From Clostridiaceae bacterium (GTDB lineage Bacteria; Bacillota; Clostridia; Oscillospirales; Acutalibacteraceae): a DNA stretch of 14,927 nt. The position numbers and the translations under genes were made by a program. Shown here piece by piece: positions 6,930-14,268 of this stretch (its first letter is position 1; every line of letters starts with the position of its first letter). Under the pieces are notes generated by a model that was not told the origin of the DNA, searched no databases, and saw nothing but the letters and a program-made list of their open reading frames with translations. The stretch is taken from the NCBI GenBank assembly GCA_904501895.1, contig CAJGCX010000035.1, positions 1 to 14,927 on the forward strand, written 5' to 3'.

Positions 6930-7897
6930 TTTAATAAGCCTAACTTTCTTTTAAGCCTTGTTATATAAAACATAGGCTTATTTGTTCTTTCGTAATAATA
7001 AAGCTTTTGTTGAGTATTCGGTTTAATAAAATTTCCATATTGCTTTTTTATCTCATTTTCTTTTTCTTTGATAATGGGTATAAGCTCTTTGGCATTCTCT
7101 GTTTTTGCACGGTAGTGCATATTTGCAGAAATTTCAAGGTAATAAGTAGCGAGATGCTCAGTCATTTTTTTGTAATTGATAAAACTGAAGAAATCAATCT
7201 GTTCCTTAAATGCCCATAAAACATCAAGATGTTTCTTTGTGAACTCTTTTTTTGTAGTGCCTGAGAGGTTTACATAATAAAAATACAAGGAAGCGTCAGT
7301 TAAAGCAACCTTTTTTGCTTCATAAAGCCATTTGCACACAATAGCATTATCCTCGTAAATTCTACCTTCTATAAGAGGATATTTTTCATAAATTGATTTG
7401 TGAATAAGCTTACCGCATACAATCCAATAATAATATTTCTCGTTTTTACAAAGGTTTAAAATATTGTCCTCGGTGGTTTCAAGGACTATAAAATTCACTT
7501 CCTTTGAATCATTAAAGAAAGATGGCGATTTCTCGCCCTGGATAGCGGAGCACATACTCAGCTTAACATTATTTTCTGTAACGGCGCTATAAAGTGCTTC
7601 TAGTATTTCAGGGTGAACGAAGTCATCACAATCTACAAAACAGAGCCATTCGCCACGAGCAATTTTAACTCCGTTATTGCGAGCAGCTGCCTGTCCCTGA
7701 TTTTCCTGGTGGAGTACAGTTATTTTATTATATTTTTCAGCCAATTCATCACAAATTTTACCACAGTTGTCAGGTGAGCCATCATCAACGAGTACAATCT
7801 CGAAATCCTGATATGTCTGATTAAGAATACTATCAACACATGCTTCAATATATTGCTCACATTTATATACGGGAATTATTACGCTTATTTTTGGCAC
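6926..7897 (-). CDS. GT2 glycosyltransferase, subtype 1 (first module), GTG start
   Basis: A GT2 enzyme of 323 residues with the start chosen here. PKISVIIPVYK (2-12), VDDGS (37-41), FVDCDD (87-92; Cys at the middle DXD position, which is tolerated) and GRIYEDN (178-184) are the key motifs. It pairs with the GT2 at 4939-5922 in NQGQA, GEW, LYSAV, GRIYEDN and LWAFKEQ. The GTG at 7897 gives an N-terminus MPKIS that aligns exactly with MPRIS and MPLIS of two sister genes. It stands 5 nt downstream of AAGGTGA (7909-7903). A longer frame opens at GTG 7906, but that codon is itself part of the ribosome-binding site. The gap to the upstream stop is then 5 nt. The C-terminus ends RLKRKLGLLK, basic and amphipathic. 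Confidence 0.9.
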   Translation of the reverse strand: MPKISVIIPVYKCEQYIEACVDSILNQTYQDFEIVLVDDGSPDNCGKICDELAEKYNKITVLHQENQGQAAARNNGVKIARGEWLCFVDCDDFVHPEILEALYSAVTENNVKLSMCSAIQGEKSPSFFNDSKEVNFIVLETTEDNILNLCKNEKYYYWIVCGKLIHKSIYEKYPLIEGRIYEDNAIVCKWLYEAKKVALTDASLYFYYVNLSGTTKKEFTKKHLDVLWAFKEQIDFFSFINYKKMTEHLATYYLEISANMHYRAKTENAKELIPIIKEKENEIKKQYGNFIKPNTQQKLYYYERTNKPMFYITRLKRKLGLLK

Positions 7898-7902
7898 AAC
7901 AA

Positions 7903-7909
7903 TCACCTT
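7903..7909 (-). promoter_or_regulatory. Ribosome-binding site that fixes the GTG start at 7897
   Basis: On the minus strand AAGGTGA occupies 7909-7903 and is followed by TTGTT and then GTG CCA. The same AGGTGA core precedes the starts at 5922 and 8883 at 4 nt. Starting at GTG 7906 would place the start codon inside this site, leaving no ribosome-binding site, so 7897 is preferred. The TGA of the upstream gene (7905-7903) is contained in the same seven bases. Confidence 0.7.
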
Positions 7910-8883
7910 GCGCTTTTCAGTTTCTTCAAAAGTGTATTAACATAACAATAAATTTTAGTTATCAACGGATATGCTACTCTGTAGAAATCATATCCATTAT
8001 CTATAGATAGATTTAAATCAACCTTGAAATCTTTCAGATATGTTCTAAGGCTCTTTTTCAATCCCTGTGTAAAGTGGTGATACTTTTCAGACTTTCCAGT
8101 GAATTCAATTTGTGAAATAATATACCACAAAAGCTTTCGTTCAGCTTTTATTAAAGCATCTCTATGTCCACTTTTTTTGAAATAAGTAATTTGTTCTTCA
8201 TAGGCACAAATTGCATCGAATTTCCTTGGTGACCATTCGCCTCTTATAATACCATCGAGATTAGAGTAATAAAAATATAATGACTCTCTTATATAAGAAA
8301 CACGTTCTTTTTCGAATAATATTTTATATGTAATATATTCATCCTCATGAAGCTTACCTAATGGATATCTAATGCTTTCAAAACAACTTTTTTTATAAAG
8401 TTTGCCCCAAGCTGTAGTTGCGGTTACGTGGTAGTTTACAAAAAGTTCTTCAGGACTTAACACACAAGCTTTTACACTATGGATATTTTCAAAGTCTGAA
8501 AGCTCTGTAACTTGCTTGTATTCACAAACACAAACATCTGTATTTGTAGCTTTTGCACCGAACAAAAGATGCTCCAAATATCGTGGATGAATCCAATCAT
8601 CGCTGTCAATGAAGGTAAGCCACCGACTGTTACTATTTGCAAATGCCCAATCTATACCTGCGTTTCGTGCAGAGGAAAGTCCACCATTTTCTTTGTGGAT
8701 AACTTGTATTCGATTATCTTTTTCTGAATATTCATCACAGATTTTACCGCAGTTATCAGGTGAACCATCATCAACGAGAATCAATTCAAAGTCTGTAAAG
8801 GTTTGAGATAAAATACTATCAATGCACCTGAATAAATATGGTTCAACTTTATAAACCGGAACTATGGCGGAAATTAAAGGCAT
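7903..8883 (-). CDS. GT2 glycosyltransferase, subtype 2 (first module)
   Basis: A 326-residue GT2 enzyme and the first of four in transcription order. ISAIVPVYKVEPYL (4-17), VDDGS (37-41) and FIDSDDWIHP (91-100) define the catalytic domain; KLHEDEYITYK (176-186) holds E179-D180. NGGLSSARN, GIDW and SDDWIHP group it with the GT2 at 5934-6929. The C-terminus ends in NTLLKKLKSAR, a short basic stretch. The ATG lies 4 nt after GAGGTGA, which directly follows the upstream TGA; the gap to the pyruvyl transferase gene is 9 nt. It transfers one undetermined sugar in the cytoplasm. Confidence 0.92.
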   Translation of the reverse strand: MPLISAIVPVYKVEPYLFRCIDSILSQTFTDFELILVDDGSPDNCGKICDEYSEKDNRIQVIHKENGGLSSARNAGIDWAFANSNSRWLTFIDSDDWIHPRYLEHLLFGAKATNTDVCVCEYKQVTELSDFENIHSVKACVLSPEELFVNYHVTATTAWGKLYKKSCFESIRYPLGKLHEDEYITYKILFEKERVSYIRESLYFYYSNLDGIIRGEWSPRKFDAICAYEEQITYFKKSGHRDALIKAERKLLWYIISQIEFTGKSEKYHHFTQGLKKSLRTYLKDFKVDLNLSIDNGYDFYRVAYPLITKIYCYVNTLLKKLKSAR

Positions 8884-8892
8884 TTTTTCACC

Positions 8893-9966
8893 TCATTGCA
8901 CTAATTTTTGAATATCTTCTTTCAATGTATCATACAAAGGCATAAGTTTGGAATTATCATAAATAAATTCTTTTTGAGGAATTGAGTTATACAATTCAGC
9001 AATATCTGATAAATCATCTGCAAACTTGATATACTCAAGATCCTTGACCCAATCATAACAGCCCTTAACTTTTGGACTCTTACTATTTACAACTATACAT
9101 GGTGTACCGGTTATAGTGCAGAAAATCATACAATGAAGCCTATCGGTTACAACAAGTTTTGCACTTTTGAATTGTTCAAATTTTTTGTTCAATTCCCTAT
9201 TTCTATTTTCAACAGTTACTTTTTGCTCGGCATACATATCTGTTCTGGTTATATTATCACCAAATATTTTCTGAATTTGTTCGTAAATTAACTTCTCTTC
9301 TTTCTCACCTATAGTTCTTTCCAAATCGTTTCTTAGGCATAGTACTGCACCATTACGAACAACGTTTTTTTCGCATTTATTGAGGTAGAAAACCATATCA
9401 GGAACAAGCCTCACATTATTATATGCATCCTTCATTGTTTCATAAGAAAACTTTTCACGAGCAAACAAATTTAAGCTTTTATGATTATTATAAATCTCTT
9501 TTGATTTTTCAAATTCGCTCTTGCCAAACTCAGAACTCTCATAGTAAATAGTGCTTGGGAAAATCAAAATATCTGACTTTGGTGCAGCAACTATAATATC
9601 TTGAAAAATCTTTTCCACGCGAATCCATAATGTTCCGAGATTTCCACCACCAGTTATTAGTATTTTTGTTTTATTAAATAATTTAAGCAGTCCAAATTCC
9701 TTTAATTTATAAATTTCCGATTCAGAGATTTCTGTATATTGTACACTCATATCATTTAACAATTTTAATTGTGCTTCCGCAATGGCATGGTCACCGAGAT
9801 TTTCGTGTACAGGTGTATACACAACAAAAACCATCTTAGGATTTTTCTTGTATTCTTTGAATATCGGTTTATATTTTTTTAAAAGATGTTTGCGACTTGT
9901 TAGTTTATATAAAAGATTTTTTATAAAACTAATTTTGCATATCAGATCAATTATTTTTCTTTTCAT
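8893..9966 (-). CDS. Polysaccharide pyruvyl transferase family protein
   Basis: A protein of about 357 residues of the PF04230 family, whose characterised members move pyruvate from phosphoenolpyruvate onto sugars as a ketal (CsaB-type), giving the polymer negative charge. Numbering from the TTG one codon upstream, motifs in order are HENLGDHAI (55-63), ITGGGNLGTLW (105-115), LFAREKFSY (168-176), VPDMVFY (189-195) and TDRLHCMIF (275-283). The first 40 or so residues are strongly basic and hydrophobic (KRKIIDLICKISFIKNLLYK), not a classic signal peptide, and may associate with the membrane. ATG 9966 is chosen because AGAGG stands 7 nt upstream; the TTG at 9969 would leave only 4 nt. It sits 12 nt after the radical SAM gene. 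The acceptor is unknown, and some family members are not proven pyruvyl transferases. Confidence 0.85.
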   Translation of the reverse strand: MKRKIIDLICKISFIKNLLYKLTSRKHLLKKYKPIFKEYKKNPKMVFVVYTPVHENLGDHAIAEAQLKLLNDMSVQYTEISESEIYKLKEFGLLKLFNKTKILITGGGNLGTLWIRVEKIFQDIIVAAPKSDILIFPSTIYYESSEFGKSEFEKSKEIYNNHKSLNLFAREKFSYETMKDAYNNVRLVPDMVFYLNKCEKNVVRNGAVLCLRNDLERTIGEKEEKLIYEQIQKIFGDNITRTDMYAEQKVTVENRNRELNKKFEQFKSAKLVVTDRLHCMIFCTITGTPCIVVNSKSPKVKGCYDWVKDLEYIKFADDLSDIAELYNSIPQKEFIYDNSKLMPLYDTLKEDIQKLVQ

Positions 9967-9973
9967 CAAAAAG

Positions 9974-9978
9974 CCTCT
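9974..9978 (-). promoter_or_regulatory. Ribosome-binding site deciding ATG 9966
   Basis: AGAGG on the minus strand lies immediately after the stop codon of the radical SAM gene. It is 7 nt before ATG 9966 but only 4 nt before the in-frame TTG at 9969, so the ATG is the likelier start. Confidence 0.6.
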
Positions 9979-11031
9979 TTATATATTGAACTTACGACGG
10001 ATATTTCTGTAACACTCTTTTAATTCCATGTAAACCTTACTATGCTCTTTGTTACTTTCATTAAGCTTGAAGTTTAAAAAGGTTTCCATTTCAGGAGTAT
10101 ACCAATGTGCCTCAGGTCTGTTTCTTAATTGAGCATAAGTTGGAGTTTCTATTTCAGGAATAACCCCTAAAGACATAAAATGGCTTGAATTTATACAATA
10201 GCAATTCTGACAATATCTACCTACTGCTGAAAATTTTATTGGTTCATTAATATTTTCAAAGATATTCTGTCCTTCACAATTCGCATAACATTTAGAAAGC
10301 CATCCCGTCTGCAAATTTAATACACCAGACCATTCACCTGCATAACAGTATTCATTGCGTTTCACATTAAAATTTTTAAATGTAAAATCAAATAATGGTG
10401 AATCAAATGTTTTTCCTATTTTGTAATATTCTTCATCTGATAAAGAACTATATATTTTCATAGGATTGCAGGATTCATCTCTTGTAAGAGCAACCTGAGG
10501 ATATGCACCGAGTTTTTCCATAGATATTCTTTTAATCTCATCAATATAGGGCAAATACTCATCACACAAATTTATTTGTAGTAAAATTGAAGCGCCTGCA
10601 TTTTTTATTTTAACAATATTACTAAAAAATCTGTCTGTTAAATTGCGTTTTTTCAGCTCAGTAAAATGCCATGAAAAAGCAATGTGTAAATGATTTAAAT
10701 TGCCGTTGCATCTTTCAATTAATTTATCGAATTGTTTATCTAGTGTTCCATTGGTTGTGATATTAACATAATGTCCTTCTTTTAATAAAAGCTGTACTAT
10801 ATCGATTGCCTCATCTTGAATAAGAGTTTCACCCGCACCACAAATACTAATCCAACATTTACCACCTAAACGTTCTGTTTGTAATGCCTTTGCAATATGT
10901 TCAGGTGAATATTTTAGTTCGACTTTTTCCATTTTTCTACGGTGTTCTTGAATTATATAACAATATGGACACTCTAGATTACATATTGTTGTAGGTAATA
11001 AGCACTCCAAGAAACGTTTAGGTTTATCCAT
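9979..11031 (-). CDS. Radical SAM enzyme with cysteine-rich C-terminus, in a glycan export operon
   Basis: A 350-residue radical SAM protein. CNLECPYC (residues 17-24) gives the CX3CX2C motif that holds the catalytic 4Fe-4S cluster, and ICGAGETL (65-72) is the SAM-contacting GGE-like loop; NITTNG follows in the barrel. The C-terminal third has further cysteines in CYAGEWSG, KCYANCEG and RYCQNCYCIN (C230, C249, C253, C275, C278, C280), resembling a SPASM/Twitch auxiliary cluster region. Such enzymes do oxidations, epimerisations, dehydrations or cross-links; which one happens here cannot be read. ATG 11031 is used because AGGTGAGG stands 6 nt upstream; the GTG at 11043 lies inside that site. 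It overlaps the ATPase gene by 8 nt, suggesting translational coupling. The C-terminus NIRRKFNI is basic. Confidence 0.85.
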   Translation of the reverse strand: MDKPKRFLECLLPTTICNLECPYCYIIQEHRRKMEKVELKYSPEHIAKALQTERLGGKCWISICGAGETLIQDEAIDIVQLLLKEGHYVNITTNGTLDKQFDKLIERCNGNLNHLHIAFSWHFTELKKRNLTDRFFSNIVKIKNAGASILLQINLCDEYLPYIDEIKRISMEKLGAYPQVALTRDESCNPMKIYSSLSDEEYYKIGKTFDSPLFDFTFKNFNVKRNEYCYAGEWSGVLNLQTGWLSKCYANCEGQNIFENINEPIKFSAVGRYCQNCYCINSSHFMSLGVIPEIETPTYAQLRNRPEAHWYTPEMETFLNFKLNESNKEHSKVYMELKECYRNIRRKFNI

Positions 11032-12289
11032 TTTTTTCCTCACCTACAATTATATCATCAAATTTTATACTGCCCCAACCATTAGAGTTCCATTTCATAT
11101 TATAATAAATTTCAGACTCTTCGATATCAAAAGCCATCGCCTTAATAACTATATCATGACGTACTTGCGATTCATTTTTATATTGGCACAGAATTAAATC
11201 TACCATATATTTTCCTGACACAAGTTTTTTGGTATCAAAGGTAAATTTGATTGAATTATCTCCCTCTTTCAAGTCAAAAAACTTTGAATATGCAGTACCT
11301 ATAGTATTACCTGTTGAATTGAAAACAACGTATCTGAGTAAAAAATCCTTATCACTTCTACAAGCATTAATATCTAGAGTAAAGTTCAGTTTTTCTTTTA
11401 GGTTTATAGTGTTTTTCTCTAGATATCCCTTTTGTAGTATGTATTCATTTGTAATGCCATCAATACGCTTTCCCTGTGAGAAGTCGTATTCTTTTTTTGA
11501 AGTAAGGTTAAAATCATTGCTATATATAGATATCGCTTCATCAACATCACCGTCAAAAATAATCTTACCTTTTTTCAAAACAACACAACGGTCACAAAGA
11601 TTTTTTATTGTCGTCATATTATGACTAACATAAAGAATAGTTCTACCCTCTTCTTTCGCAACCTTACGCATCTTTTGTAGGCATTTTTGTTGGAAATTAA
11701 CGTCACCAACCGCCAAGACCTCGTCCATAATCATAATTTCAGAATCAAGGTGGGCTGCAACGGAGAATGCAAGCTTAACGTACATACCACTTGAATAACG
11801 CTTAACCGGAGTATCAATAAATTTTTCCATTTCGGCAAATTTAACGATTTCGTCAAACTTTTCAGTAATCTCGTCCTTAGACATACCGAGAATAGCACCG
11901 TTCATATAAACATTTTCACGACCTGTAAGCTCAGGGTGGAAGCCAGTACCAACCTCAAGCATACTTGCGATTCTGCCGTTAAATGAAATTGTACCCTTTG
12001 TTGGTGCAGTAACACGTGAAAGAAGCTTTAAAAGTGTAGATTTACCTGCACCGTTATGGCCGATAATACCTATTGCTTCACCCTTATGAACTTCAAATGA
12101 AATATCATCAAGTGCCAAAAATCTTTCATTGAGCGTGCCACTTTTTGCACCGATTCTTAACGTTGGGTCTTCTTTTTTAAGAAGCTTAGCCTTAAGTCTT
12201 TGTAAGTCATCTCTCAGGGTTGTTCCACCAATTGCACCAAGGCGATATTCCTTTGAGACATTTTCAATTTTTACAGCAATTTCACTCAT
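11024..12289 (-). CDS. Wzt-type polysaccharide ABC transporter ATPase with C-terminal glycan-binding-like domain
   Basis: A 421-residue ATPase that powers export of a lipid-linked polysaccharide through the adjacent permease. The nucleotide-binding domain (about 1-255) has Walker A GHNGAGKST (77-85), the signature YSSGM (165-169), Walker B IMIMDE (185-190) and the H-loop VSHN (221-224); the FEVHKGEAIGIIG and TGRENVYMNG segments are typical of the Wzt/TagH group. Residues about 265-415 form a beta-rich extension like the Wzt C-terminal domain, which in characterised systems recognises the modified non-reducing end of the chain before export. Simple teichoic acid exporters usually lack it in this form. 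The start lies 9 nt after the permease stop, with a TGAGGT site overlapping that stop. Confidence 0.93.
   Translation of the reverse strand: MSEIAVKIENVSKEYRLGAIGGTTLRDDLQRLKAKLLKKEDPTLRIGAKSGTLNERFLALDDISFEVHKGEAIGIIGHNGAGKSTLLKLLSRVTAPTKGTISFNGRIASMLEVGTGFHPELTGRENVYMNGAILGMSKDEITEKFDEIVKFAEMEKFIDTPVKRYSSGMYVKLAFSVAAHLDSEIMIMDEVLAVGDVNFQQKCLQKMRKVAKEEGRTILYVSHNMTTIKNLCDRCVVLKKGKIIFDGDVDEAISIYSNDFNLTSKKEYDFSQGKRIDGITNEYILQKGYLEKNTINLKEKLNFTLDINACRSDKDFLLRYVVFNSTGNTIGTAYSKFFDLKEGDNSIKFTFDTKKLVSGKYMVDLILCQYKNESQVRHDIVIKAMAFDIEESEIYYNMKWNSNGWGSIKFDDIIVGEEKNG
11038..11045 (-). promoter_or_regulatory. Ribosome-binding site inside the ATPase gene, deciding ATG 11031
   Basis: AGGTGAGG on the minus strand is a strong Shine-Dalgarno site with a 6-nt all-A spacer before ATG 11031. 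It lies in the last codons of the upstream ATPase gene. The alternative GTG at 11043-11041 is part of this site and is unlikely to be the start. Confidence 0.65.
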
Positions 12290-12298
12290 AACAAGACC

Positions 12299-13141
12299 TC
12301 ACACAGTATCGGCAAATGTTTTTTCTATTCTGCTGAATAAAACAACACCGATAAAGAGAACAACAATTGTAACTATCCAACTAATTAAATAATACTTCAA
12401 ATCAAAGTATCCTGTACCAAGGAATGCGTATCGCATAGCCATAACAGCAGGTGTTACAGGATTGAGCATATATAAAGCAAGATATTTTTCAGGAATCATA
12501 CTTATATCGTAAGCAATTGGTGTTGCATACATCCAGAGCTGAGTACCGAAGCCTACTGCCATTGCAAGGTCACGATATTTAGTGGTGCAAGCAGAAATTA
12601 TAACACCGAAACCGAGTCCAAGCATAGCAAGTTGGAGTATAATCAACGGGAATAACAAAATATACCAATTAGGCTCAACTCCTGATGGCACTACAAGATA
12701 ATAAACCCAGAATATAATAAAAAATACAAGCTGAATTGCAAAAGGAATAAGCTGAGATATTACTGAAGAAACAGGCATTACAAGTCTTGGGAAATAAACC
12801 TTACCAAGAATTGCTGCGTTGGCTGTAAATGTGCTTGAGGTTTGTGTCAAGCAGCCTGAGAAATACTGCCAGATTATATTTGCACTTAAGTAAAACAAGA
12901 ATGTAGGAACCCCTGACGGTGCGAGACCTGCAATATTACCAAAAACGAGGGTGAATATTACAGTTGTTATAAGTGGCTGAATAATCGCCCATGCAGGACC
13001 TAAAATTGTTTGCTTATATTGTGCTGTAAAATTTCTTTTAACAAACAAAATTATAAGGTCCTTATAATTTAAAAGCTCCTTTAAATTCAGTTCAAACCAA
13101 CCATTTTTAGGTTGAATAATCGTAGTAAATTTTTCGTTCAT
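12299..13141 (-). CDS. Wzm-type polysaccharide ABC transporter permease (ABC-2 family)
   Basis: A 280-residue inner-membrane protein forming the export channel with the ATPase encoded next. It has about six hydrophobic spans, roughly 49-68, 80-97, 122-150 (may be two), 159-182, 197-213 and 250-270. Family marks include an N-terminal amphipathic region with VKRNFTAQYKQTILGPAW (34-51), the KYRDL segment (188-192) and the MLNPVTP loop (225-231). It should move lipid-linked glycan across the cytoplasmic membrane. The length is normal for the family. It begins 15 nt after the preceding glycosyltransferase, with only a modest ribosome-binding site. The homologous roles are called wzm, tagG or rfbA in different organisms, so no symbol is assigned. 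Confidence 0.93.
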   Translation of the reverse strand: MNEKFTTIIQPKNGWFELNLKELLNYKDLIILFVKRNFTAQYKQTILGPAWAIIQPLITTVIFTLVFGNIAGLAPSGVPTFLFYLSANIIWQYFSGCLTQTSSTFTANAAILGKVYFPRLVMPVSSVISQLIPFAIQLVFFIIFWVYYLVVPSGVEPNWYILLFPLIILQLAMLGLGFGVIISACTTKYRDLAMAVGFGTQLWMYATPIAYDISMIPEKYLALYMLNPVTPAVMAMRYAFLGTGYFDLKYYLISWIVTIVVLFIGVVLFSRIEKTFADTV

Positions 13142-13156
13142 TTCTTCACTCGCCTT

Positions 13157-14257
13157 TTATTTCTTGGAATCGTTATATACCTTCAGAATTGCATCAATCC
13201 ATAAATCAATGCTATATTTTTCAATAAATTCAATATTGTTTGAATCGGCAGATTTCATATCATAAGCTTTTAAAATAGCTCTTTTGCAATCATCTGCATT
13301 TTCTGTTGCGTATTCAAAACATTTATTATATCCATTAGCCCACTTTGTTCCTTCAATATCACTTACAACAACTGGAGTGTTTTGCGATATTGATTCCAAT
13401 AAACCATATGAAAACGCCTCTTTGCGACTTGCAGATAAATAAACATCTGCCATCCTGTGATATGCAAACATATCTTCTGTACTAGGAAGAAACTTAATAT
13501 AATTTTCGAACCCAGAAACTCCACTTAATTGTTCAAGTTTGTTAATTGTTTGGGTTGATGGGTTTTCACCATATCCAACTACAGCAAGCATCCAGGATGA
13601 ATCTTCCTGATATAATTTTTGAGTCGCTTGTATTGCAATATCAATACCCTTTCTTTTTGAATCCCAACCTAAAAATAAACAAATTTTTTTATTTTTTATA
13701 TTTAGTTCTTGACGAGTTTCTTCGACATCAGTTTTCGTATCAATATTTCTTATATATGATAATCCATTAGGAATATAATGGTTTTTCTTTCCGAGAAGAA
13801 AATACCCCTTGCTTTTTTTATCCATTACAGAAATAACACTTACATTTTTCAAACGATAATATATGGAGGAGGCTATTTGTCTAAGCAAGACATTTGGCAT
13901 GACATCATCTACACCATAATCCATATGGTCGTGAATAATGATTCGAACATTATCTGAACCACCAAAAGTATCCACAATTTTTCTTTGCATAAAGCCAAAA
14001 TGTATGTGTATTAAATCAATTGCTTCTTCTTCAACAATTTTTTTTATTATTTCTATGGAATTATTTGCATTAGGCTCAACAAAATAAATTTTGCAACCAT
14101 GTTTGCGAAGCAAACATGCCCACTGTCTCTCTTCAGGAAATACAAAAACAAGTTTTCCTATACCATTGACTTGGAATTTTTTTGCTAAATCATGCAATGA
14201 ACCAATGAAATTACCGCCGCAAGGAGCACTGTAATCACCTAAAATCAAAACATTCAT
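13157..14257 (-). CDS. Family 4 glycosyltransferase
   Basis: A 366-residue GT-B fold retaining transferase. The N-terminal domain starts MNVLILGDYSAPCGGNF and contains DLIHIHFGF (81-89) and IIHDH (107-111). The C-terminal domain carries YIPNGL (161-166), FLGWDSKRKGID (195-206), the VVGYGE strand (226-231) and SRKEAFSYGLLE (277-288), with the EX7E pair at E280 and E288 that binds the donor. It likely acts early in the glycan because it lies upstream of the exporter genes, but the donor sugar cannot be read. It begins 11 nt after the stop of the other GT4, with an AGGTGA site 5 nt before the ATG. Confidence 0.92.
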   Translation of the reverse strand: MNVLILGDYSAPCGGNFIGSLHDLAKKFQVNGIGKLVFVFPEERQWACLLRKHGCKIYFVEPNANNSIEIIKKIVEEEAIDLIHIHFGFMQRKIVDTFGGSDNVRIIIHDHMDYGVDDVMPNVLLRQIASSIYYRLKNVSVISVMDKKSKGYFLLGKKNHYIPNGLSYIRNIDTKTDVEETRQELNIKNKKICLFLGWDSKRKGIDIAIQATQKLYQEDSSWMLAVVGYGENPSTQTINKLEQLSGVSGFENYIKFLPSTEDMFAYHRMADVYLSASRKEAFSYGLLESISQNTPVVVSDIEGTKWANGYNKCFEYATENADDCKRAILKAYDMKSADSNNIEFIEKYSIDLWIDAILKVYNDSKK

Positions 14258-14268
14258 TTCTTCACCTG

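Noticed and set aside
9979..11031. Radical SAM gene as part of a ribosomal-peptide (RiPP) system
   Set aside because: No short precursor-peptide frame, recognition-element protein or peptide transporter is adjacent; all neighbours are glycan genes.
11229..11624. 131-codon + strand frame opposite the ATPase gene
   Set aside because: It is antisense to the ATPase C-terminal region, has no recognisable motifs, and is explained by codon bias of the gene on the other strand.
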